A stretch of 64,000 nt of DNA from Hydra vulgaris (taxonomy: Eukaryota; Cnidaria; Hydrozoa; Anthoathecata; Hydridae), in NCBI RefSeq assembly GCF_038396675.1, contig NC_088920.1:70897501-70961500 (forward strand), in the 5' to 3' direction. Both the position numbers and the translations under genes were made by a program. The notes under the pieces were generated by a model, which saw only the letters and a program-made list of their open reading frames with translations, was not told the DNA's origin and made no database searches. How positions within the stretch are numbered: position 1 is the stretch's first letter; the number at the start of each line of letters is the position of its first letter. Shown here one piece after another: positions 22,206-32,989 of the stretch.

Positions 22206-22610
22206 TTAAACTTTGAAAAAAACATTTGCTGCTGTACAGTTTGAAAAAAAACACTTCGAAAACGTTATCTTTCCTGAAATTATTTGACTAACTACTCGAG
22301 GTTGTGAGAGTGCACTTTGAACAGCTTCATTAATAGAGCCAATACCTTTTAACAGTTTTTGCTTCCTATTATACAAATCTTTTACCCTTACATGAGTCTT
22401 CTTGGTGTAATACATTAGATACAAGTGTCAGATTGGCATTCATTAGAAGCAAGTTATAAATTTCAGCTTGTTATTCAGGTACTGGTTTGCGATAATCGTG
22501 GTATAGGTGATATGACTCCAAAGATACTTCGTGATTACTGAGCAGTAAATCTTGTAACAACAAACTCTTTAAGAAGATTATACGTTACTGATATTTTAAA
22601 CAAACATCCT
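22206..22610 (-). other. Coding-like fragment, unrecognised
   Basis: The - strand frame 22424-22206 (72 codons) and, one frame over, a stretch near 22545-22440 reading SLESYHLYHDYRKPVPE and LLLMNANLTLVSNVLHQ look protein-like in composition. I cannot name the family. It abuts the end of the pogo-like element. Confidence 0.3.
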
Positions 22611-22982
22611 TTTGCAAAGACGTGTTGAACTTTTTTTTTTGAGCCTTGTTTTGGGCCCGAGGTAACTTAGAAATAATCACAAAGAACTAATTATAAATAT
22701 CTAAGTATATTATACAGTACCCGAACTTAACTTGTGCTATAATGTAATAAATATAGTAAAACTTCTAAAAACCGCTTCGGCATACAAATGAAAAGTTTCT
22801 CAAATATGAAAACATCAAAATTTTTTACTTTTAATATAAATTTTTTTTTTTTTTGAATGGTAATTATCTTAGCGCTTTGGTGCAGATCAGCTTTTCCCAT
22901 AGAACACAATCTTGCGTAGTTTAAACTCTAATGTATTGGAGGTATAAGCTTGTTAAATTTAGGTTTATTTTTTGAGTTTTGC

Positions 22983-23155
22983 GTTTGACTTTAGCGGATA
23001 ATGTTGGGGATTAGTATGGTCTCCAAAAATGCAGCAATAGCGGGTGCAATAGGCGCTTGACCGCATTTGGCTTTACCTAATAATGTTATCAACTAGTATG
23101 ATCTACAGTGACACTGGAATACCGAGTGCAGTGGGTGCTTGGCACTATTTGCCTT
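22983..23155. repeat. Diverged tandem duplication, unit about 80 bp
   Basis: TTTGACTTTAGCGGATAATG..ATTAGTATGGTCTCCA..GGGTGCAATAGGCGCTTG is echoed by TTTGGCTTTACCTAATAATG..ACTAGTATGATCTACA..GAGTGCAGTGGGTGCTTG. The GC-richer content suggests a relic of an old element. Confidence 0.55.
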
Positions 23156-24049
23156 GCAGAGATGCTGGAATTAAGGAATCTCTATAAGGCAAGATGTCTT
23201 GTACTCTAACACTCAATAAGTACAATAGGCGTAAATAAAGCATTGTACAAAAGTTGTAAAATGCTTTGTGTGTCAATTCAAAAAAAAGAAAATAATTATC
23301 TTAAAACAAGGTAATTTACTTTAAAAAGTTGTTGTGAAACATTTGAGTGACATTATTTTTTGACAAATAAAAAGAATTTAGTATAGCTAAAATAGGAAGG
23401 AAAAAAAATAAATTCTTTTTGGATGGATGTATAAAATATTCATCACCTTTTAATTTTGATGTTCAGAGTTAATAAAAACATTTATAAATTTTAGATAAAA
23501 AGTTATATTATCATAAATATTTTGGCAAAAAATACATTTTGACAATTTTTTCGTTGATGAGCATAAAAGGAATTATTATTACTATAACCATTATAACGTT
23601 GGCTCAGTGAAAAAAGATTTTAACTGATATTTACCAAAATGTTTTTTTTCCGTTACGCAAAAATGTCAGTTAAGTTACAACCTTTTTGTTAGAAGACTGC
23701 AAAATGGGTTAGTAAAACGCTTGCCTCCTACTCAAAAGATTTACGACCTTACCATATCGTATGCCACTGGAAGTAATGACCTTCATTTGTTTTTCTATGC
23801 TATAGTTTAGTTTAACAAAGTTTGGAGGTGGAAGTTGATGAATAAAATATTAATGACCTCGGACCAGTATCCCAATGAAGAAACTATAATAAGGCACACT
23901 AAAAGAAATGAAAAATTGTTGTAACTAAATATTACTCAATAAAATATTTTTGCATTTATTGTTTCCCTGCTTTGTTTCACAATTTTTATATATTTAAGAG
24001 TTCCTTTCTTTAGGTGCTATTAGTAAGGATCAAATTGCATTAATTTCAA

Positions 24050-24114
24050 GATTGGAACCAAGTTAATCTAGGTTTGGAAAATATTGGAACCAAGTTAATC
24101 TAGGTTTGGAAAAG
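24050..24114. repeat. 32-bp unit in two tandem copies
   Basis: ATTGGAACCAAGTTAATCTA followed by GGTTTGGAAAA occurs twice without change, so the duplication is recent. Confidence 0.85.
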
Positions 24115-24142
24115 AAATAATTATAACTGTTAGAATCGCTTG

Positions 24143-24187
24143 ATGAGAGAAAAATCATGTAACATGATGGTTTCATGATTTTTCTCA
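24143..24187. repeat. Hairpin
   Basis: AGAGAAAAATCATG is followed after a short loop (TAACATGATGGTTT region) by CATGATTTTTCTCA, a 13-bp near-perfect inverted repeat. Confidence 0.6.
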
Positions 24188-25080
24188 GTAGTTTCTGACT
24201 ATCATCACGCTTTTTTGTATTTATTGTTTACATTCTTGTGTAAAAATAAGTAAAATTAGCTGGAGGGTATTAATTTGGTTATAAATCAAATTTAAATAAA
24301 GTATTATTCTAATTCTACTTTTTTAAAAAAAAAGCAAGAACATTTAATAAAAATTGTGGAAGCGAAAAGAAATCAATGAATAGAACTTTTTACAACAATA
24401 AAAACTTATAAAAAGTTAATATATATTATAAAAGAAGTTTAAATATACAAAGTTTATTAAATATATTTTTTTACATTATAAAAAGTAACATTGAAGAAAA
24501 ATAGTAAACATAAACAAACAAATAAATATTGTGTACATATAATCGATTTTTACAAATCAAAGAAATGTAATTTGTCTCAACGGGTGACATTCAGGTTTGT
24601 TATTTAAAAGAGATTTACAAAGCAAGAGGCAATGCAGATACATTACTTGTCTGACTGCTTAAAAAAAAAAAAAAATACATATGTAAATACATGTATTAAA
24701 TTTTAAATGGATCAAAAAAGCTGACTTATCAAATTTTTATCCTCAGTTAAAAATTATTATTCTTTTAATAAAAAAAAGAAAGTAAAATATAATAAAAAAG
24801 ACAGAATAAAAGTAAAAACCATTCTAAAAGATATAATTACAAAAACTCAACATTGGGACTATGATTTTCATTGTCTTTCCTGTAAAAAACTTTTTAACCA
24901 TATCTGTTATTACTTACTTATCTGTTTTCAAGGCAATAAGTGTACCCAAAAACTAATTTAAAAAGGTTTGTTTTAGTTATTATAAGTTATTTAGTTATTA
25001 TAAGTTATTATTTTCAAATTTTTTCTTCATCATAACTCTCCTCCTAACCACTTTTTTTTTCAATCGAAGAAACCCCATGT

Positions 25081-25194
25081 CCCCCCCCCCTCCCCCCCAC
25101 CCCCATATTAAAATTGTGTTTCTTATTCGATTGAAAAAAAACCCTTCCCCCCCCCCCCTCCATATTAAAATTGTGGTTACGGCTCTGATTTATA

Positions 25195-25280
<86 letters not shown>
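25081..25280. repeat. C-rich runs followed by a (TA)n array
   Basis: C-runs at 25081-25106 and 25146-25160 alternate with a duplicated CATATTAAAATTGTG phrase; a pure TA array fills about 25196-25280. Confidence 0.85.
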
Positions 25281-25284
<4 letters not shown>

Positions 25285-26985
25285 CTAGAATTGTTAATAT
25301 TAAAAAAACACGCTACCTAAAAAATCTGAAAAATGCTTTTTAATGCGACAAGTTTGCTTGCTAAAATTTTACTTTGGCTTCAATAATAAAACCTTTTTCC
25401 AACGGAAATTTCAGTGTTTCAAAATTTATTTTAAAAGAAGGAAAATTTCCGTTCAATTTTGTCAAACGGGTACTTTCCGTACATATAACGGAAAATAATT
25501 CCGTAGAAATACGGAACTTTTTAACAGAGTATGGTTTTACCATGATTTGAATTTCACGTCTGCAGCAGGCTCAATATACATCTGCTAATAGCCTTGTTGA
25601 TCTTAAAAGTGTAAATTAAAAATAATGTAGATAAAATAAGGTTTAAAATTACACTGCTAAAAACTTATTGCATTTAATTTTGACAAGATAAAAAAAAAAT
25701 GCTATTACTATTGATTTCATTTTTATTACATTACTGATTTTAAGAAAAGTCTGTCATTGGAAAAAGAAAATTGGTTTAGAGTTATTTTCTTTGTATTTTA
25801 AATTTTAAACCATTTTACAACCCATTGTTTTAAACAATTTATTATTTTATGATAAAAATTATTTTTAAATAATAAGGCTAAAATATCAAAACATATGAAA
25901 TTAAGTTTTAATTTAAAAATTGCAGAACCAGATAAGTCGCAGGTCAAAAACCACCATGCCCTGGAGAGAGAAATGTAGTTAGTCATTCTATTATTATTAT
26001 TGTTATTATTATTAATTGTTATTTCACTGATTAAACAATATTACAATATTTCATATAAAATAAATCATTGTAAACATAAAAAATCTAAATATAACATCGT
26101 AAACATAAAAAATCTAAACATCGTAAACATAACATTCTATTGATACCTTGAGTATTTTATTACTCAGAATAAAAACCTGCCTGATTTTAAAGAAATGCAA
26201 CTTTACCTTTATGAAATTCAAGGCGTGTGAAACAACTCCATATTTGTTTATTTTCGCCTAATGGACTGATTTTTTTCCGTAAGTTCCATATAATCTTTGC
26301 ACTTCTTAAAAATCTAAATGTAAATAGTTTTAAAATTAGAAACTTATGCATTTTGTTTACATTTTTTATTTATTTTTCCCTTACTACTTTTTAACCTTTT
26401 ATGGTTTTATGATATAAATAGTTTATACTCCTGCTTAACAGATTTATTTACGGCTGTGACTATATGAAGCTCTCCGAAATGATGGGAGGAGGCTAACAAG
26501 AATAAGACTAACAATATTTTTCCGGCCAGGAAACTTAGCTAGTCTTGTACAAACTCCTTTTAACTAGTCAGGGCTGAAAGTGGGTGAACTTCATGAGATC
26601 AAAAGCATTTAACAAATTTCTAAAAACTGTGTATTAGGCCTCAACGCTATCGTATTTAAAAACCACGTTTTTTTACTTTCATAAATACCACCAGTCAACA
26701 AAAATAATAGTAATAAAAATGCGCACAATCAATATAGATAAAAAACCAATAATTTTTTGTAATGACGTTATTATATATAATGCTTTATAGATAATGATTT
26801 GAAAATTTCTAATCGCGCTGATTGTTTAAAAATGCTCTTAAAAACTCAAAAAATGTAAAAATGGTAAACTTTAAAAGTGTGGCGCGATTATGAATAGTCA
26901 TCCAAAATAAAAAATAAAATAATTTTATTAGAAAACAATACCTTTAACAATATTTATATAGGCCTCGTGTTTAAAAACCACGTTT
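25285..26985. other. 1.7 kb without recognised genes
   Basis: Holds a short tandem repeat of CATCGTAAACATAAAAAATC (26069-26132) and two copies, about 320 bp apart, of AGGCCTC followed by TTTAAAAACCACGTTT (26637 and 26959). The latter may be direct repeats bordering a small insertion. Confidence 0.45.
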
Positions 26986-26989
26986 GTTC

Positions 26990-28860
26990 ATATTTTTGTT
27001 CATAAGGGTCAAAATGGGATGGGCTAACATTGAATTTAAGAAGAGAAATCTTATTATGTTTGGATTAAAAACCTTCCTAGAATGATTCACTGTAACAGCA
27101 AACATAACGGTCTTAAGCACTACTGTCAATGATGCCTTCACGTATGTAGCACCGCTGACTTACACCGCTGATTGTTTAGGCATCGGAGAAAAGGCACAAC
27201 GCACAGTGATGCCGGAAAAGGGCAAGGATAGTATTTTAAAATTGAACAATTATCACAAACAGTTGCGGGTACCATACATTATTTATGCTGAATTTGAAGC
27301 ATTAAATGTACTAGTAGAAGGTGCTCCTAAAGATCCAACTAAAAGATCTACTTGAATGATAGCGAAACAACTACCTTGCAGTTATTATTACGTAAAAATT
27401 CGGAGCGACGGCTTACAAAGTTTTAACACTATATCGCTGCAAGAATGCAGTGAAGCACTTTTTTGCGAGCCTTTAAACTTTGAAGTCTTTGAACTTCAAG
27501 AGTTGAAAAGAATTAATCCGGTTTTTAGGAATCTAGAAAAAATAGTTATGACTAAGGTTGACAAGAGCTTATTTGTGGAGACAGCAGTTTTCCTTATATA
27601 CAGTAAAAATTTTGGCAATGATATAGTTCGTGACCGCTGCCACATTACGTGGAAATACCGAGGCGCTGCTCACATAGGTTATTATTTCAAGCTTCGCATT
27701 AGACCCGGTGTAACTAAGGTCCTGGTGGTGTTATATAATTTAGGAGGTTATGATTCCCATCTGATTATGTAGGATCTCGGTGAAGCCGAAGGAGGTAAAA
27801 TTAGCTGAATCCCAAACACTCTCGAGATATACATGACGTATGGTATAGATCAATTGCAATTTATTGATAGTTTGCAGTTCATGAATTTGCCTCTTGAGTC
27901 TTTGGCAAAAAAAATAGGCGAATAAATATACCCGAGTCGGCTTAACAGAAAAAGAGCTAGCCCTGCTGAAACGCAAGGGTTTTTATCTCTATACGTTGAA
28001 AGTTACCCATATAAGTAAGTTGACAGCTTTGACAGAATTAATGAGCAAAGTTTATGATCTCAAGAAGTATTTTACTCAAAACTATCGATGAGTGGAATTA
28101 ATATTGAGAACTATCAACATGCGCAAAACGTCCGGAACACTTTTAGGTGTTTGAGCTTTAGTGATTATCATGATATTTTATCATTTATCTCAAGACGGAT
28201 GTAAAATTGCTTGCAGATGTTTTTGAAGAATTTAGATCAACTTCGATGATCTATTACGGTCTGGACCCAGCTCACTACTATAGCGCTCCAAGAATGAGTC
28301 GGGATGCGATTTTGAAAAAGACTGGAGTCCAACTCGAGCTACTAACTGAAACAGACACGCACCATTTTTAAGAAAAAGGACTACGTGGTGGTATGTCAAT
28401 AGCAAGCAAGCGCTTTGGCAAACAAATCCTGGTTGTTCAGACTATGATAGCGGCAAACAAAAAAGTTCACATACAATTTATTTGGATGCAAACAATCTCT
28501 ACGGTTGGGCAATGATGCTGTCTCTACCAGGTCAAGCCTTTCAATAGTGTGAGCCTTTAATTGAAGAAGGTCTTAGAACGCCAGATAACAATACAGAAGA
28601 TTTTTTTATCGAGGCTGATTTTGAGTATCCTGAGCATTTACATGATAGCCATAACAACTACCATCTCGCTTCAGGAGGATGATGGTTGAAGAAAAATGGT
28701 GAAGCAAATATCAACAAAAAATGGTTAAAAAACTAGACGTAAAATTTACAAAATGTTAAAAGCTAGTACCCAATTTGCAAAACAAGGAAAAATACATTGT
28801 TCATTATCGCAATCTTAAACTATACCAATCACTTGGAATCATGGCTTACTATATAACAGG
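26990..28860 (+). pseudogene. Polinton/Maverick-type protein-primed DNA polymerase B, decayed
   Basis: Blocks in order on the + strand: MPEKGKDSILKLNNYHKQLR and PYIIYAEFEAL (about 27209-27303), the exonuclease I region where the usual first acidic residue reads Glu. Then RDRCHITWKYRGAAH and VLYNLGGYDSHLIM (27630-27770, Exo II area), DQLQFIDSLQFM, GLDPAHYYSAPRMSRDA (about 28260) and EKGLRGGMSIASKRFG, and YLDANNLYGWAM (polymerase motif A, about 28480-28515). Next are EYPEHLHDSHNNY and KYIVHYRNLKLYQSLG (about 28790-28845). Motif C (DTD) is not reached. Many stops and frameshifts make it inactive. It could belong with the packaging-ATPase remnant at 44.0 kb. Confidence 0.85.
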
Positions 28861-29083
28861 CCTCGCCTACGCGCGGCTTGCGTAAAAAACTGGAGGCAAG
28901 ATGGTTTATATTTGAAAAACTAGAAAGCAGTTTTACAAAATAAATACGGGGTTGTTTGTTTTGTAACAATAGTAGTTATATAACATTAATAAATAACTAA
29001 TAATACTCATTAAATAATAATTAATAAATAATAAAATTATTAAAATAGTTTTTATTTAAAAATTTTTTTTAAATTAATTTTAG

Positions 29084-29087
<4 letters not shown>

Positions 29088-29163
<76 letters not shown>
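29088..29163. repeat. (TA)n array
   Basis: Pure TA run between the Polinton polymerase remnant and the THAP exon. Confidence 0.9.
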
Positions 29164-29166
<3 letters not shown>

Positions 29167-29234
29167 TAAATTTAATATTTGCATAAAAATTACAATGAAG
29201 GATTAAGCAAAGGATTTAATTTAGTATTTAGAAA

Positions 29235-29384
29235 ATGGTTCACCGATGTTGTGTAACAAATTGCAATGGCAATTATAATCCTCAGAATAGAGTTAAAACA
29301 TTTAGACTTCCAAGAAACATAGAAGAACGAAAACGTTGGATTGTTATAATATTAAGAGATAATTTTCCTGATACTAATGATAGG
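29235..29384 (+). CDS. THAP-type zinc-finger exon (5' exon)
   Basis: ATG 29235 opens MVHRCCVTNCNGNYNP, then TFRLPRNIEERKRWIVIILR. This is the N-terminal half of a THAP DNA-binding domain: the first zinc-ligand pair of the C2CH set is CCVTNC, followed by the FxxP region and the basic helix with its conserved Trp. A donor-like AG|GTACGT lies at 29383-29388, as expected because THAP genes often split here. The second Cys and His would be in a later exon, which I could not find with confidence. THAP domains occur both in host regulators and in P-like or Kolobok transposases; the coiled-coil exon at 30.9 kb may belong to the same gene. Single-exon call, function unproven. Confidence 0.6.
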
Positions 29385-29429
29385 TACGTAGAATTACGCG
29401 TTTTACGGAATCGATATTTGAGCTAAAAT

Positions 29430-30600
29430 TCTGTGCCACGCTTCTTGAAGTTTGGTTTTTGCTATTGAGGGAGAAACATATTTTGAGGTTTTTTATTTAG
29501 AGTTATATATTAGTATAGATATTTTTTAAAAACTAGAGAAATTAAACTTTATTAATCTGAACCTTTTGATTACAATGAAAACTTTTTTAAATAGATTTTT
29601 AAAAGACAAAAACTTAGTTGTACTTTGGGCATTCAGTATATGTTGAAGATATGCTTGTTTTTTTTGCAATACTATTTTCGATGTTAAGTTTACACAATTT
29701 CTTTGCACCTGCCATATTTCGTTGATTTATTTCATGCAGCACATACTCTATTTTGTGCAGCACTTTTGGTACTTAAATTTTGTTTTTCCGCTTTTATTTC
29801 GAGACATGGGGGGGGGGGGGGCGGATGAAGAGGAACTTCAATCTGCTTTTAAAATTATAATAATTGATTCAGATTTAACTAAAAAAAAAAATGAATAAAA
29901 ACGAAAAAATAAAAATGTTTGTGGTAATCAAAAGTTCTCCTTAATAATCCTCTTATGGTAATCAAAAGTTCTATTAAATCAATTATTTAAATCATTTTAA
30001 TAAATGATATTACCACTCTACTTTTTGTTGAATGGTAATTTATTTGAATCATATTAAATATGATTCAAATAAACGATTTAGCTAGTTTCAATTTTGATAA
30101 GTTTTTTTGTTAAGTATCGAGAGTTCAATTATGAAACTCTTATATTTTTAATTACAGTTTAACTGTATATAAAATTTTTAAAATTTTTATCTTCAATTAA
30201 ATTATTTATTGTTATTCAGTTGTGATATTGATTTCATTTATTTAAACTTGAAAAGTTTATTTGGTTAATTTCTTCATAATTGTATTTTTAAAAAAATTTT
30301 TCATTATGTATTTTCACCTCTTTTTTAATTTAAATTATAAATTAATTTTTAATTAATTTATAATTTTTCAATTAAAACAGTTAATTTGCAATTTTAAATG
30401 CTTCCTTAACCAATTTTTGTTTATTTTTTTTTTTTAATTTGCAGTTATTAAAATTAAAATTGCTTTTACTGAAATTAAAAACATTAGCATTTTACTTAGC
30501 GTTGGTTGTAGAAGGTATTTATGCTATTGTTTGCACTTTTTCTCTTATCTATTTTCTTATTATAGTAGCTCTTATTATAGTTGCAAAGTATTTACCCAAT
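29430..30600. other. No recognised coding; candidate intron
   Basis: AT-rich with a G-run at 29810-29822 and an inverted ATTTGAATCATATTAAATAT/TATGATTCAAAT palindrome near 30042-30072. If the THAP exon and the 30.6-kb exon form one gene this is the intron. Confidence 0.4.
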
Positions 30601-30630
30601 TGACGAAGTTGGTATACTTTTAAAGATAAT

Positions 30631-31623
30631 ATGGGCCCAAAAAGAAATTTTCGTATATTTCATGGCAAGTGTAAAAAGTTTTTTGTTTATAACTTTAAAT
30701 TACCTTGCGAAACAAACAATCAGTGTAGGGTAGGCCATATACTTTTTTGTTGTACTTTAAACAGTGAGTTGTTTATTGAAACTGTCAAACAAGTCAAAGA
30801 GTATTTTGGCTTCAGCATTTGAAAAAATGATATTCAGACCCTTGTTAACAAAACAAAGAAATGGCTTTGCAACTTTAAAAAAGACTCTTAGCATTTTATT
30901 ACACTTTGCAATGAGACCTATGCATTCCAAAAACCACTATTGACTAATTCATTGCAAGCTAACTCTAGCATAAACCTTGTATCAACTTCTTCAGTTGTGT
31001 CATCATTGGAAAACATTACAATGTTACCTTTAATAAATAGTGAATATTTATGTTCGCAAGGTCAAACTGTAGATTTACAAAGTAGGCACAGTTCAAGAGA
31101 AAAATTAAGGTCAAAGAAAACAAAATTAAAGAACAGGCTGCCTCATTTTTCTTCAAAGTTAGCCTGCTCTTCAAAAGAATACCAAAATAAGATAGCTTCA
31201 TTAATAGCTAAGATAAAGAGCACGCCATATCAATTGAAAGTTTTATCGCAAAGTGTTAAAAGAAAAGAAGATATTATAAAAGCTTTAAAAGCAGAAGTTA
31301 GAGACATGAAACAAAAGTTACAAACATATTATTACAGTAGACGTATTCTCAACCTTATAATTACAAGAAAGGCAAAAAAAGTTAAAGAAAAAGAAAAGTT
31401 AAGACAAATGAATCTCAAACATAATATTGTAATAAGGGAAAACAAAATGGGATTATCTATTACATTGGGAATATCTGTCATCACTGTGTAACCGAATTTT
31501 ATTCATTAGGTATGCAAAGGCATCATGGATTAGCAATGACAAATATTTTATTTAATAATTATTGTCGACTTTATTCACCTCGTTCACACAAGGAGCCAAA
31601 GCAGAAATTGATAAAACTCAGCA
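30631..31623 (+). pseudogene. Coding remnant with coiled coil, possible THAP-transposase middle part
   Basis: Frame 30631-30822 holds a Cys-containing segment (HGKCKKFF, CCTLNSELF). After stops, frame 30940-31491 (183 codons) has a Ser-rich linker and a long basic coiled coil (LKALKAEVRDMKQKLQ-like spacing, about residues 95-140). In another frame coding-like sequence continues to about 31623 (HHCVTEFYSLGMQRHHGLAM, then LYSPRSHKEPKQKL), ending at a canonical donor A|GTAAGTA. I do not recognise the family. A THAP domain followed by a coiled coil is typical of THAP transposases, which is the best guess. The stops suggest decay. Confidence 0.45.
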
Positions 31624-31629
31624 GTAAGT

Positions 31630-32430
31630 AAAATGTTTGCAATGTTTTTAACAAAAACTGTAAAATAGTGTTTAGTAAAATATCTAAAAAGCTTGTATTT
31701 ACTTATTATCTCTTTTTTTTAAAAATTTATTTTTAATACTTAAAAATGAGCACCTTGGTAATATGAGCATACTTAAAGATTTCTTAGATGTAAGCAGTGA
31801 AGTTAAAGTTGCTATGTATTTTTTGAATCGACTTTATGTGGTGATTACAGGAATCAGTACAATTAGCGTAAATCTATATGCGGTAATTAGCGGGTATCAT
31901 CTAATTAAAACGCTGTTAAACTTTTTACGTTTTTAAAATAATATCATCACACATGAATAAATTTGTGGCGCGAAATTTTGGTGCTAAAATAATGAAATTA
32001 ATTTTTTCATAAAGAAAAATATGTTAGCTAAAAATCCAATTCTTTTTGGCTTGAAAAACATTGCATAGAACTATTTAGTTTTGACTTTATTTAAAGTTGC
32101 CATTTTTGTGTAATATGAGCATGCTTATATTACCCAGTGATTTTCATTGAAATTACCTAGTTTAAAGTCCTAAAAAAGCAGTGGTTTTAATTGGTTTTTT
32201 GAATAAAAATAAAATTTAACAAAACTAAATATATTCTGTAATTTAAATTTATAAAAATTGAATTTTTATTGTTCAAAGCTTTGAGTTGATAAAATTGAAA
32301 AAATAATGCACTAATTTTTTTTTTTTCTTGGGGAAAACATAGTAATATTGTTTCAACAAAAAGTGGCTTAAAATTTAATCTTTTAATGATAAGTTTTGTT
32401 AATAACGATCTACTACATTGTATATACTGA
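31630..32430. other. No recognised gene
   Basis: Contains two similar phrases, TAATATGAGCATACTTA (31758) and TAATATGAGCATGCTTA (32112), about 350 bp apart. No coding signal is supported. Confidence 0.45.
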
Positions 32431-32445
32431 CTGGATGGTACACCC

Positions 32446-32812
32446 GTGATCAAGTTGCAAACACACTTCTTAAATTTAATTGTAGCAGAATTTGAGAGGA
32501 GAAATGGTCTGTCGACTGCTTTTAATGCAGCTTACCAAGCATGGCAAGTATCTGTAACTTATCGCTTTTTCGCTATGAATGCTGCTCTCTTTGCTGTTCG
32601 ACAGCTAGGTAATCAAACTGAAATAAACGTTGCCATTAACGCTTACTGAGCTGCTCTAGGAGTGAACGCTGATCATGCTTTTGTATCCCCCCTTCCCTAA
32701 ACCCCAGTTTAACTATATTGTTCTTGAGCTTCTTGCTCTAGCAAGAGAATTTTCTCCTGTTGCTTTAAGCTTAGGAATTTGTGGTCTCGCTGCATCTGTA
32801 CTGAATTAGATA
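32446..32812 (+). pseudogene. Ala-rich coding remnant, unrecognised
   Basis: The frame at 32446-32649 reads AEFERRNGLSTAFNAAYQAW and NAALFAVRQLGNQTEINVAI. A TGA then interrupts, and the same frame resumes with AALGVNADHAFVSP. A further stretch (about 32708-32810, LELLALAREFSPVALSLGIC then GLAASVLN) is also Ala/Leu-rich and ends in a stop just before a strong hairpin. Codon content is GC-richer than the surroundings, so it was probably coding. I cannot name it. Its place between Polinton polymerase and ATPase remnants makes a structural gene of that element one possibility. Confidence 0.35.
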
Positions 32813-32816
32813 ATTG

Positions 32817-32863
32817 CAACTATATTGCTAATCGGCAAGCCATGCCGATTAGCAATATAGTTG
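32817..32863. repeat. Perfect 21-bp hairpin
   Basis: CAACTATATTGCTAATCGGCA (32817-32837) and its exact complement (32843-32863) flank a 5-nt loop. It lies five bases after the stop of the Ala-rich remnant. Confidence 0.9.
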
Positions 32864-32989
32864 TAAATAAAAATAAAAAAATAATTACGCTTAAAAACTA
32901 AAAATAAGTTTGTAGGATAATTTAAAGAAAATTTAAACTAAAGACCAGGTAATAAGATAGTTGTTAAAAAAGGAATAAAAAGTTAAAAA

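Larger units (their letters stand above)
22640..25195. other. 2.5 kb without recognised genes; small repeats only
   Basis: Contains a diverged tandem duplication of about 80 bp (22983-23155), a 32-bp unit repeated twice (24050-24114), a hairpin (24143-24187) and C-rich runs at 25081-25106 and 25146-25160. No coding signal is seen. Confidence 0.5.

Noticed and set aside
32817..32863. Hairpin considered as a bacterial rho-independent terminator
   Set aside because: It lacks a clear T-run on the coding strand and the setting is eukaryotic; kept only as a hairpin.
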